Position numbers and translations under genes: made by a program. Positions 38,221 through 45,040 of a stretch of DNA of 64,000 bases are shown piece after piece; positions within the stretch are counted from its first letter, which is position 1, and each line of letters starts with the position of its first letter. Under the pieces are notes generated by a model that ran no database searches, was not told where the DNA came from, and saw only the letters and a program-made list of their open reading frames with translations. Source of the stretch: Photobacterium halotolerans DSM 18316. GTDB lineage: Bacteria > Pseudomonadota > Gammaproteobacteria > Enterobacterales > Vibrionaceae. The stretch covers positions 154,615-218,614 of the forward strand of contig NZ_AULG01000013.1 of NCBI RefSeq assembly GCF_000425165.1. The letters run 5' to 3'.

Positions 38221-38352
38221 TGCGCGCCAGACACTCTTTGCTGGCCCAAAGAGTGCCCAGAAATGCCTTTTGATTCTTTGGTGTTGTCCGGATCGGTTGT
38301 AGGCGCTCCCGGCGCCGACAACCTAAAAATTCGTCCATGAATTTTTCCCTGG
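38221..38352 (-). repeat. Dispersed palindromic repeat, copy A (minus orientation)
   Basis: Read on the minus strand this ~130-bp stretch aligns along its length with the copy at 43765-43892. Shared blocks are GGGAAAAATNCATGGA, the palindromic core AGGTTGTCGGCGCCGGGAG with CGCCTACAACC, AGGCATTTCTGG, and GCCAGCAAAGAGTNNCTGGCG (key bases only). Copies A and B face opposite directions on either side of the cassette island. The core resembles the short palindrome at 5623. Confidence 0.8.
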
Positions 38353-38629
38353 GGGAGAGGATTTCTTGGATCTTGTGGTTGTTGTTGTACAGTGTGTTTT
38401 CAGCCAGGCATTCATTATTCACTTCTGTCATTGCCGCGCAGGCGGCAATCCATACAACGAGTGCAGTTTCTGTAGATGGGTGGATATGCTGAGGCTTCTT
38501 TGTGCAGGGTAAATGACCGATGTCGCTTTTCTCACAAGCTTATGCGTCGCTGATATTTGGTGTAAGTCATGAAATACAAGAAAAGTATTAAATATCAGTT
38601 GGTTAGCAGAAGTGGGTTGAGTAGGATAT

Positions 38630-38644
38630 ACGACATGATGTCGT
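38630..38644. promoter_or_regulatory. Operator-like palindrome, copy 1
   Basis: ACGACATGATGTCGT is ACGACA-N3-TGTCGT. A second copy lies 113 bp downstream, just before the first cassette gene. No regulator in the window is an evident owner. Confidence 0.45.
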
Positions 38645-38742
38645 GTATCTTACTGATAGATTTATCTGGTTAAGCGCATTTAGTTCAATATAATCAATAC
38701 CTTAAGTTATTTCTGATTGAAAGAGTTATATGACAGAGTTAT

Positions 38743-38757
38743 ACGACATGGTGTCGT
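38743..38757. promoter_or_regulatory. Operator-like palindrome, copy 2
   Basis: ACGACATGGTGTCGT, differing from copy 1 only at the centre; both are preceded by AT. It ends 21 bp before the first cassette ORF. It overlaps an imperfect tandem repeat, GAGTTATATGACA / GAGTTATACGACA (38724-38749). Confidence 0.45.
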
Positions 38758-38778
38758 TGAATAAAATGTTAAATCTTT

Positions 38779-39123
38779 ATGATACGAAAAATCTCTGCAA
38801 CACTGGCAATGTTACACCTCATATCCGTTTTCTTTATGGGGTATGCAATTGCAAATAGCACTGATCCAAGTGCGGTTATGGCGTGGCTTCTGTACCTCAC
38901 AATAGATTTTCCTGTAGCTTGGGGCATGGTGCCGCTCGCCTACGTGGTTGAGATGATCAATTTCGTGGATATTGCCGGAGATGAAGGGGCTTACAGTATC
39001 TACCGAGACATACCAAACTTTTGGTACCCCGCCCTATATATAGGTATTGTTGGTACTGTTTGGTGGTACTACTTGCCACAGTTAATCATTAAATCCATAA
39101 GATGGCTTCGTAGTGGTCGCTAG
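38779..39123 (+). CDS. Cassette 1: hypothetical three-helix membrane protein
   Basis: A 114-residue protein with hydrophobic segments at ~6-24, 31-58 and 84-103, ending in a basic tail (IIKSIRWLRSGR). No family recognised. It is the first cassette gene of the array, directly followed by an attC site. An operator-like palindrome lies just upstream. Cassette genes in Vibrionaceae integrons are often without homologues of known function. Confidence 0.6.
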   Translation: MIRKISATLAMLHLISVFFMGYAIANSTDPSAVMAWLLYLTIDFPVAWGMVPLAYVVEMINFVDIAGDEGAYSIYRDIPNFWYPALYIGIVGTVWWYYLPQLIIKSIRWLRSGR

Positions 39124-39124
39124 A

Positions 39125-39212
39125 TTTAACAAAGCAAAGCAGTCGGACAGTTTAAAGTGTCTTCCGCTTCGCTCCATGCCACTTCAAACAGCCGCTGTTT
39201 GCGGCGTTAAGC
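39125..39212 (+). repeat. attC site 1
   Basis: R'' box TTTAAC at 39125-39130 and R' box GTTAAGC at 39206-39212. Between them imperfect arms (GCAGTCGGACAGTTTAAAGTG against CCACTTCAAACAGCCGCTG, key residues) can fold as the bottom-strand hairpin used by integron integrases. Length ~88 bp. Confidence 0.78.
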
Positions 39213-39222
39213 GGCATTTACG

Positions 39223-39600
39223 ATGAAATATTCTGCGTTGCTCTTGTTTCTTTTCTCAGTATTTGCATGGGGTAGTGTTATTCCAGTGGATGCTGAAGTC
39301 GTACGCCCACAAGCTTGTGGTCATGAGCAAAGAAATGACCAAGGATATTTGTTGCCTCTGGCGGCAATGAACCCAATTGATATGCCATGTGGTAACTGTA
39401 CTCTAGAGGTCACTTTTGATGTGCCTGCCATTGGCGGATTTCCTGAGCATGTAGAGACCAACTTTTCGGGTATGTCGTCCGCCAATGCGCAAAAATTAGT
39501 AGAAATATTTTCCAGTAGCTGGGCTTTCCCGTATTGTTTAGAGAGCGGCAAGAAGTCTGGTTTCAAGCGGGAGGTTTGGCGTTTCGTGGGGCCCGCTTAA
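39223..39600 (+). CDS. Cassette 2: hypothetical exported protein
   Basis: A 125-residue protein with a signal peptide (residues ~1-24, ending PVDA). Four cysteines (QACGHE, PCGNCT, PYCLE) suggest disulfides in the periplasm. The segment CTLEVTFDVPAIGGFPEHVE and a later SSSWAFPYC faintly recall a TonB C-terminal-like fold, but this is weak and not called. The stop codon overlaps the R'' box of the next attC site. Confidence 0.6.
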   Translation: MKYSALLLFLFSVFAWGSVIPVDAEVVRPQACGHEQRNDQGYLLPLAAMNPIDMPCGNCTLEVTFDVPAIGGFPEHVETNFSGMSSANAQKLVEIFSSSWAFPYCLESGKKSGFKREVWRFVGPA

Positions 39601-39679
39601 CAAGGCCATGCTGCAGACGGCCTACACAACGCGCTTCGCGCTAAAAGCGTTCCGGCCGCTGCAGATGGCAACGTTAGAA
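39595..39679 (+). repeat. attC site 2
   Basis: R'' GCTTAAC (39595-39601, overlapping the gene's stop) and R' region GTTAGAA (39673-39679). Arms GCCATGCTGCAGACGGCC and GGCCGCTGCAGATGGC are near-perfect inverse complements around a GCGC-rich apex. About 85 bp. Confidence 0.8.
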
Positions 39680-39691
39680 AAATGAGGACGT

Positions 39692-40726
39692 ATGGAGAAA
39701 AGTTATTCAGATTACTTGGTTGAAATAGAAGAATTAACTCAGGGTAATGAGCTAATGAGCTCACTGTTACTTGATAACTTCTACAAAAACCTCCCAGATG
39801 ATATTAATAAAAACAATAAAAAACTGCTAAATCAGCTTTATTTTCCCTTAAAACGTAAAGAAATGTGGCAATGTGGGCACGAGAATTGTGAGGTTGAATC
39901 ATGTTACTCCCATGAAATATCGGAGAATTTATTTCTTAAGCACCTCGCAGATCTTGATTCAAACGTAGTAATTATTGATAAAAATATATCAGGAAATGCA
40001 TTTTTTTATCATGAGAAAGAAGTACATAAGAGAAATGCTAGTAACTTCCCAGGATATTGTTCTGAGCATGATTCAAAATTGTTTTCTGATATTGAAAATT
40101 GCTCCCCCTCATTGAACGAACACTTTGTAAACAAGCAGTGTTTGCGCTCAATACGTAGAAAGAAGTTTGATCTTCTCCTTCAAGTTAGCGGGGTAGACAA
40201 ATTTGTAGATGACATTGAGGATGAGTTGTTGGATTCTCCTCCAGTTAAACAGGTTGTACAACACTTTGAGAGTAAGAAACAAATTCTCTTAGAAAGGGTT
40301 TCAATTCTTTCGAAAGTTTACGACAAGGTTTATGCAGGGATTAATAACCAAGATTACTGCATTAAGTATAGAGAATTAGGTCAACCTAAACTAGGGTACT
40401 GCTTTTCCGAAGTATTTGATTGCACTATGGAAGAAGATACAGAGGAATGTATATTGTTTTGGTTCAAGATCGATTTTTTTGAGGACTCAAAAGCTTTTGT
40501 TTGTTGGCTTGATAATGAAACATCTAAACAAGTTGCCACTCAGATGGCTGCTGATTACGAACTTCAACTCATAGACCTAATGTATGTTACAAAAGAGAAA
40601 CTAGTATTTTCGTCAGAATTTTTAAATCAGATGAATAAGGATGCCAAAGATATCTTTTTACAAAATGGTGAACTATATAATCTTGGCCCAGTAGAAAAGG
40701 TGTTTCTAACTCAAGAATTTTTCTAA
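39692..40726 (+). CDS. Cassette 3: hypothetical protein with Cys/His zinc-like motif
   Basis: A 344-residue soluble protein, AT-rich gene. The N-terminal third carries WQCGHENCEVESCYSHEIS and later FPGYCSEHDSKLFSDIE, a spaced C-x4-C-x4-C-x-SH ... CxxHDxxLF pattern. I have seen this arrangement in unnamed bacterial proteins; it looks like a zinc-binding or HNH-like module, but I cannot name a family. The C-terminal two thirds has no motif that I recognise. Stop codon lies in the R'' box of the third attC. Confidence 0.65.
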   Translation: MEKSYSDYLVEIEELTQGNELMSSLLLDNFYKNLPDDINKNNKKLLNQLYFPLKRKEMWQCGHENCEVESCYSHEISENLFLKHLADLDSNVVIIDKNISGNAFFYHEKEVHKRNASNFPGYCSEHDSKLFSDIENCSPSLNEHFVNKQCLRSIRRKKFDLLLQVSGVDKFVDDIEDELLDSPPVKQVVQHFESKKQILLERVSILSKVYDKVYAGINNQDYCIKYRELGQPKLGYCFSEVFDCTMEEDTEECILFWFKIDFFEDSKAFVCWLDNETSKQVATQMAADYELQLIDLMYVTKEKLVFSSEFLNQMNKDAKDIFLQNGELYNLGPVEKVFLTQEFF

Positions 40727-40846
40727 CAATCTGTTTAAGAGGGATTCTCAACGCGTGGCATTTTCACTATGCGTTGGTCTAAGTGATTAAGGTGGTATGC
40801 AGAGGCATCAGTATTGCGTTGCTCACCCCTTAACAGGGCGTTAGGA
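40721..40846 (+). repeat. attC site 3, VCR-like
   Basis: 126 bp from TTCTAAC (40721) to GTTAGGA (40846). It closely follows the Vibrio cholerae repeat pattern, with CTGTTTAAGAGGGATT, CAACGCGTGGCATTTT and CCCCTTAACAGGGCGTTAG (key parts), and has the usual VCR length of ~123-126 bp. This is the strongest evidence that the array came from a Vibrionaceae chromosomal integron. Confidence 0.9.
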
Positions 40847-40852
40847 GGGTAA

Positions 40853-41695
40853 ATGGATCGATTGAAAGAGCAATACCAAGAAAGAATTAACAGTGTCCTT
40901 CTTGATGGCTTTGAGAAAGAGTTATTGGACTCTGCTTTTGTTAATCTTTTGACACCAAACCCACTTAGATTAAACAACTTTGCCTATGCTCTGCGCGAAC
41001 TGACAAGGCATGTTTTACATCGATTGGCGCCAGATGATGAGCTTCAGCAATGCCAATGGTTTGCGCCAGAGAAAACATCATCTACAGGGATTACTCGAAA
41101 ACACCGCATTAAATTTGCGATCCAAGGCGGCCTTTCTGATTTTTATGTAACGAAAAAACTTTACATTGATGAGTTAGATGAGGTTTCAAGCGAATTGGTA
41201 GCTATCATCAATCGTCTAAGTGAATTTACACACATAGAAGAAGCAACATTTAAAAGTTCAATAGAAGAGACGGAAAGAACAGCAGATGAATGCCTTTCAG
41301 CAACTCTTGACTTTGTTAATAAGATTGATGAGCTGAGAACAAAAGTTGCGGATAAGCTTTTCGATGATATCGATGGTGTTCTGATTGACAGAATAAACAG
41401 CGAATCGGTTGTTGAGTTAATGGAAATATCGACCCACCAGTACATTGAGGAAATAACAGCGGAAAAAATTCATGTTGTTAAAATCGGCGTTAACTCTCTG
41501 GAAATGCATGTTGAGGGGAGTATTGGTGCGACCTTAATGTATGGGTCAGCATCCGATCGGCGTAAAGGAGATGGTGCTGAAATTCCAGCTTCGTTTCCCG
41601 TATACAGTGAAATGGAAGTTCTTTTTAAACAACCATTGGGTAGCTCTATTAACCTTAATAGATTCAGTGTAGATATTTCGAGTTGGTATGAGTGA
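40853..41695 (+). CDS. Cassette 4: possible pPIWI-associating nuclease-like protein
   Basis: A 280-residue protein. The N-terminal part NPLRLNNFAYALRELTRHVL (about 36-55), followed by TRKHRIKFAIQGGLSDFYV and the helical region RLSEFTHIEEATF, resembles a family I associate with predicted pPIWI-associating nucleases, found near anti-invader genes. That match is from memory and not verified, and no nuclease catalytic set was mapped. The C-terminal ~90 residues look beta-rich. It sits between two attC sites and starts 7 bp after the VCR-like one. Confidence 0.55.
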   Translation: MDRLKEQYQERINSVLLDGFEKELLDSAFVNLLTPNPLRLNNFAYALRELTRHVLHRLAPDDELQQCQWFAPEKTSSTGITRKHRIKFAIQGGLSDFYVTKKLYIDELDEVSSELVAIINRLSEFTHIEEATFKSSIEETERTADECLSATLDFVNKIDELRTKVADKLFDDIDGVLIDRINSESVVELMEISTHQYIEEITAEKIHVVKIGVNSLEMHVEGSIGATLMYGSASDRRKGDGAEIPASFPVYSEMEVLFKQPLGSSINLNRFSVDISSWYE

Positions 41696-41698
41696 GTC

Positions 41699-41783
41699 TC
41701 CTAACAAGGCCAGGCACGGCGACGTCTTTTTCGCTACGGCTTTCGCCTTCGCTACAAAGCCGCGCGTGCTGGCGGCGTTAAAC
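41699..41783 (+). repeat. attC site 4
   Basis: R'' TCCTAAC (41699-41705) and R' GTTAAAC (41777-41783). Arms GGCCAGGCACGGCG and CGCGCGTGCTGGCG (imperfect) surround a central stem-loop. About 85 bp, directly after the stop codon of cassette 4. Confidence 0.8.
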
Positions 41784-41826
41784 GTTTTTATCAACTTCAG
41801 AATCAGTAGTATTTAAAGGATCGCAA

Positions 41827-42930
41827 ATGAGTCACAGTGTAATTTCGGATAATTGGTCATTACAAAATGTTGGTGAATTATTGACCAAAGGTGTTGGCGA
41901 AAGCAAATCACATTACATAGTAATCGATAAAGAAAATGACAGTTATTCTTACGAAGATAGCTTGAGTGCCATCATTAATACTGAAGCACTGTTTGATTTG
42001 CTTACTGATATAATTTTACGTGATCAGATTTTAGTTGAAGAAAAGTTTATCCATGCTTGGAATCATGAAGGCAATCCATTTCAAGAAGCTGTATCTCAAG
42101 GTGTCATCCGACCTTATCCTTTTCTAGTGGACTATAAAAGACTGCAAGGACCACGAGACGAATTTATTGACCGTTTGAGTCTAACATCAGATTTAAAGAA
42201 AGATCACGAAGAAAACCGTGTAGGTTTTCTTCAAAATAGATATGCTCCTCATGGTTATTTATCCCAAACTTTATGGGGTGGTGCAGGGATGTTGGCTAGA
42301 GGTTTTGTTTATGAAAAAGGATATACACCACACCCTGTGAGAAAGCGCTTTTTTACTGATGCTGGGATAATGGTTTCAAACGAAGACTCAGTGCTAAGAC
42401 TAAACCGACTAGTCTCAGAGAAAAGAGCTTCTATAGCTTCATTACACAATGCTGGTAGTGAGTTATATGCATTAAATGTAAACATGCTTCCATTGCCAAT
42501 CAGAGTAATACAAGAGTCAAATACTGCGAGTGATATGATTAAAGTGGCTCTTCAATTGAGAAGTGAGTACCAAGAGCTAAGAGATTGGTTAAATTGCTAT
42601 CAGCAAGCATTAAGTGATGGCAGTTACAAAGACATGAATAAATTTTCCAAAATTCTTCAATCTATCTCTTTGTACGTTGATTCAACAATTGACTCCGTAG
42701 ACTCTAATGCTCCTACATTCACAGCCGGTATTGGTGTACTTAAGGTAGCAGTAAAAGGACAGCCACTAAACACACTAGTAAACCAATTTGGCATTCGTTC
42801 CATGGTTAATAAACTGATTCTTAGCCGCAGTGGTACATCAGATCTGAAAAAATATTTGGGTTTCTTTGACCATAAAAATACAGTTGTAGGAATGAAGGTT
42901 GTTGAACATTTTTCGCAAAAAAACGTTTAA
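41827..42930 (+). CDS. Cassette 5: hypothetical protein
   Basis: A 367-residue protein from a very AT-rich gene, RBS AAAGGA upstream. No signal peptide or membrane segment. A mixed N-terminal domain contains HAWNHEGNPFQEAVSQG and SQTLWGGAGMLARG; the C-terminal half is helical. No family recognised. The stop codon overlaps GTTTAAC, the R'' box of a truncated attC, so this is the last intact cassette gene. Confidence 0.6.
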   Translation: MSHSVISDNWSLQNVGELLTKGVGESKSHYIVIDKENDSYSYEDSLSAIINTEALFDLLTDIILRDQILVEEKFIHAWNHEGNPFQEAVSQGVIRPYPFLVDYKRLQGPRDEFIDRLSLTSDLKKDHEENRVGFLQNRYAPHGYLSQTLWGGAGMLARGFVYEKGYTPHPVRKRFFTDAGIMVSNEDSVLRLNRLVSEKRASIASLHNAGSELYALNVNMLPLPIRVIQESNTASDMIKVALQLRSEYQELRDWLNCYQQALSDGSYKDMNKFSKILQSISLYVDSTIDSVDSNAPTFTAGIGVLKVAVKGQPLNTLVNQFGIRSMVNKLILSRSGTSDLKKYLGFFDHKNTVVGMKVVEHFSQKNV

Positions 42931-42940
42931 CAAATAAGGA
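42925..42940 (+). repeat. Truncated attC site 5
   Basis: The R'' box GTTTAAC (42925-42931) and AAATAAGGA follow cassette 5, but no matching R' end is found; the sequence changes to IS91-like material within ~20 bp. The end of the cassette array was therefore probably cut off here. Confidence 0.6.
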
Positions 42941-43180
42941 TACGTGTCGCGCAGCCGGCACATCTATCCGGGTGTTGAACAAGCCCGGACAGCCTTATTA
43001 AGCAAATTGGTCGGTTGGGATTCGGTGGGGGTTGCGCCCGCGGTTTTCTTCAGGGGAGCGCAGCCGGGAAGTGATCACGGTGTGTTTCACTTCAATGGGT
43101 TACCGCCTGAATTCGGTCTTGCATTGGCTTCCTCCTCGTTGGTGATGCTACGCATTCTCCTTATTCTGTTTGCCTTTCGG

Positions 43181-43693
43181 CTATCCCGGTCGGGTGATGC
43201 CGACGCAGTGCATGGCATGCTGGCAGCATGGGCAGTCCCGTGTTGCTTTCAATGGCTCGGTTTTCACAGACAACTGCCATGTTGGCAAGCTGAGCAACAT
43301 CTGTTGGATGGTGAGCTGCAGTGTTCGCGCGCTGCCATGCAGCAGGCCATAATCCCGCACCCGTTGTAATCCTTTTGGCAGCACATGCTGCAAGATCAGC
43401 CACAGGAACTGCACCACAGGCAGGGTACGCGTTGCCGGTTGCCGGGTCCGGTATAACGGAAGGTCACCTGACGGTCATGGAACCGGATAATATCCTTGTC
43501 GGGCAGAACGCCACGGTAGAGGTAGCGCGACAGGTATTGCAATGCCGGCAGGCCCCGTCCGACCGCACGGCAGTCAACCACCCACGCGGTTGGCAGCGGT
43601 GCCGCAGGCAGCCCAAGCGTCGGGTGGCGTGCAATGGCATCGAGCAGCCGTGCCCGCCAGACTTTTGCCAGGGCGGTGTGATGAAAGAGGAAG
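43181..43693 (-). pseudogene. Decayed IS91-family transposase (3' part, frameshifted)
   Basis: Minus-strand translation gives KGFLFHHTALAKVWRARLLD...WVVDCRAVGRGLPALQYLSRYLYRGVLPDKDIIRF...QVTFRY in one frame, then VVQFLWLILQHVLPKGLQRVRDYGLLHGSA...CPCCQHAMHCVG in another (blocks quoted in parts). These are C-terminal blocks of IS91/IS801-type Y2 transposases. A frameshift near 43420-43440 and the missing N-terminal half make it non-functional. IS91-like elements often sit beside integrons. Confidence 0.8.
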
Positions 43694-43764
43694 CCCTTCT
43701 TGCCCTTGTGCCCTGTAACAAATTTCTACTATCGATTTTAAAACTTAGATGTATTCACAGATCA

Positions 43765-43892
43765 GGGGAAAAATACATGGATGTATTTTTAGGTTGTCGG
43801 CGCCGGGAGCGCCTACAACCGCCCCGGCCAACATCAGAGAAACAAAGGCATTTCTGGTTACTGTTTGTGCCAGCAAAGAGTAACTGGCGCGC
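43765..43892 (+). repeat. Dispersed palindromic repeat, copy B (plus orientation)
   Basis: Inverse-orientation partner of copy A at 38221-38352, about 5.4 kb away, with the cassette array and IS91 remnant between. Contains the core AGGTTGTCGGCGCCGGGAG with CGCCTACAACC. Its translation (FLGCRRRERLQP) appears in the same way in copy A, so short frames through it are not genes. Confidence 0.8.
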
Positions 43893-44306
43893 GTCAGACA
43901 ATGATGAGAGAAGCACTGAACTCAAGCGCGACATATGATCAGCAAGAATTGATGTCCTTTTAAAGTGGTCCGTGGATCACCCTATCCCAGAGACAAATTC
44001 ACGGAAAAAATTCTAGTTTTTTGGCACCCGGAGTACCCACAAGTGCCCCAGCCAAACCAAAGTAACCAAACCACTTCTGGGAATGTTTCTGCCCACAGTC
44101 AGCGCATATTCACACAGGTCAAGCTAGCTCAGATGCTTGGCACGGCGTACTACCGATCTGTTACCTTTCTTCAGAAGTTGGCTGAAAGATTGTGATGACG
44201 TTTTTTTTCGTGCAAGGATCTCGCCTATCGTCGTGGTTCTCGGAGAGTCTCAACACAGCACCTCTGATGCATTTGATGCGCCTACGGCGATCTTGTGATT
44301 CACATT
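43893..44306. other. Gap between repeat copy B and zevA-like gene
   Basis: About 410 bp with only short unsupported frames (for example 43965-44195). No hairpin with T-run or recognisable gene fragment was seen. The right end holds the presumed Zur-controlled promoter of the metal transport genes. Confidence 0.4.
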
Positions 44307-44321
44307 CGTTATGTTATAACA
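44307..44321. promoter_or_regulatory. Zur-box-like operator before the DUF1007/NicO genes
   Basis: On the minus strand the site reads TGTTATAACATAACG, matching the Zur core TGTTAT-N3-ATAACA at 11 of 12 fixed positions. It lies just upstream of the DUF1007 gene and overlaps a likely -10. Zinc-responsive repression would fit zevAB-type transport. Confidence 0.6.
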
Positions 44322-44350
44322 ATTTCTTTATGTCGATCAGCAGTACTCAC

Positions 44351-45040
44351 ATGGTTCAAATTCACGGATTTCGGCAACATTTTGATGGATTCAGGCAAGG
44401 TATCCAGCGGTGCTTCTGGGCGTTTGCTCTTTTGGTCGCGCCAACAGTACAGGCGCATCCTCATTCCTTTGCGGATATGAAGACGCATATCCAGGGAAAG
44501 GATGGCGTGATCACTGGCTTTAAAATGGAATGGACGTTTGATGCGATGACGTCCGCTTATATGCTGGACGGTGAGGATACTTCCCCTGAAAACGAGCAGC
44601 ATACCTTTCGTAAGATGGCGGCATCCATGCTGGAAAACATTCAGGGTGATCAGTATTTCACCTATTTTTATGACGGTGATCAGCCGCTTCACTACAAACC
44701 GGCCCATAGCGGGCAACTGACGCGTGACCGGGCAAAGCTGGTGCTCAGTTTCGTGCTTCCCCTGTCCAGCCCTCAGCCAATGACACCCGATACATTGCGA
44801 CTGTTAGTGTTTGAGCCGAGTTTTTATCTCGGGATGACATGGAATAGTGAAGAGGATGTTGTGTTATCCGATGCGCTTGCCCGTGATTGCCGGGTTGAAC
44901 TCATTGAGCCGAATCCGACGCCGGAGCAGGTGAGCTATGCCATGTCTCTGCCCGCCGATGCGAATCCGGATAACACGTTGGGGCAGTTGTTTACGCAAAC
45001 CGTGCAAATGCATTGTGAGCACACTGCAGCCGTAAAATGA
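44351..45040 (+). CDS. DUF1007 periplasmic protein (ZevA-like)
   Basis: About 229 residues from ATG 44351. Longer starts (44330 and further upstream) are possible, but 44351 leaves room for a leader after the Zur-like box and places the signal peptide normally (helix FWAFALLVAPTVQAHPHS). The DUF1007 domain follows (HPHSFADMKTHI, then FKMEWTFDAMTSAYML, FTYFYDG). DUF1007 proteins pair with NicO-type transporters, and in Haemophilus the pair (ZevAB) supports zinc acquisition. It overlaps the next gene by 4 bp. Confidence 0.8.
   Translation: MVQIHGFRQHFDGFRQGIQRCFWAFALLVAPTVQAHPHSFADMKTHIQGKDGVITGFKMEWTFDAMTSAYMLDGEDTSPENEQHTFRKMAASMLENIQGDQYFTYFYDGDQPLHYKPAHSGQLTRDRAKLVLSFVLPLSSPQPMTPDTLRLLVFEPSFYLGMTWNSEEDVVLSDALARDCRVELIEPNPTPEQVSYAMSLPADANPDNTLGQLFTQTVQMHCEHTAAVK

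Larger units (their letters stand above)
37725..38778. other. 1-kb repeat-rich region upstream of the cassette array
   Basis: No gene is supported here. It holds several stem-loops: CCGGGCA / TGCCCGG (37911-37933), GACGAGCG / CGCTCGTC (37969-37995), and a long-range pair AACCTGAAAGGTT (37823-37835) with AACCTTTCAGGTT (37945-37957). It also holds the repeat copy at 38221-38352 and two operator-like palindromes at 38630 and 38743. Short frames (for example 38108-38302) are translations of the repeats. Confidence 0.6.
38779..42940 (+). mobile_element. Integron gene-cassette array without integrase (CALIN)
   Basis: Five genes in the same direction, each followed by an attC-like site with a TAAC-type R'' box overlapping or next to the stop codon and a GTTRRRY-type R' box just before the next gene. 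Full sites are at 39125, 39595, 40721 and 41699; a fifth is truncated at 42925. No intI gene or attI site is in the window. Gene composition is AT-richer than the flanks. The right end is broken by an IS91-family remnant. Confidence 0.82.

Noticed and set aside
38108..38431. Short frames such as FLGCRRRERLQP in both repeat copies
   Set aside because: They come from the palindromic repeat family itself, not from genes; both copies give the same peptide and have no RBS.
38660..38680. GTTAAGC near 38667 as an attI or attC end upstream of cassette 1
   Set aside because: No R'' partner or foldable arms found upstream; the array's left boundary stays unresolved.
42944..43369. 141-codon plus-strand frame over the IS91 remnant
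   Set aside because: The plus-strand translation has no family match, while the minus strand gives clear IS91 transposase blocks.
43965..44195. 76-codon frame before the DUF1007 gene
   Set aside because: Overlaps no conserved domain and no RBS; sits in repeat-border sequence.
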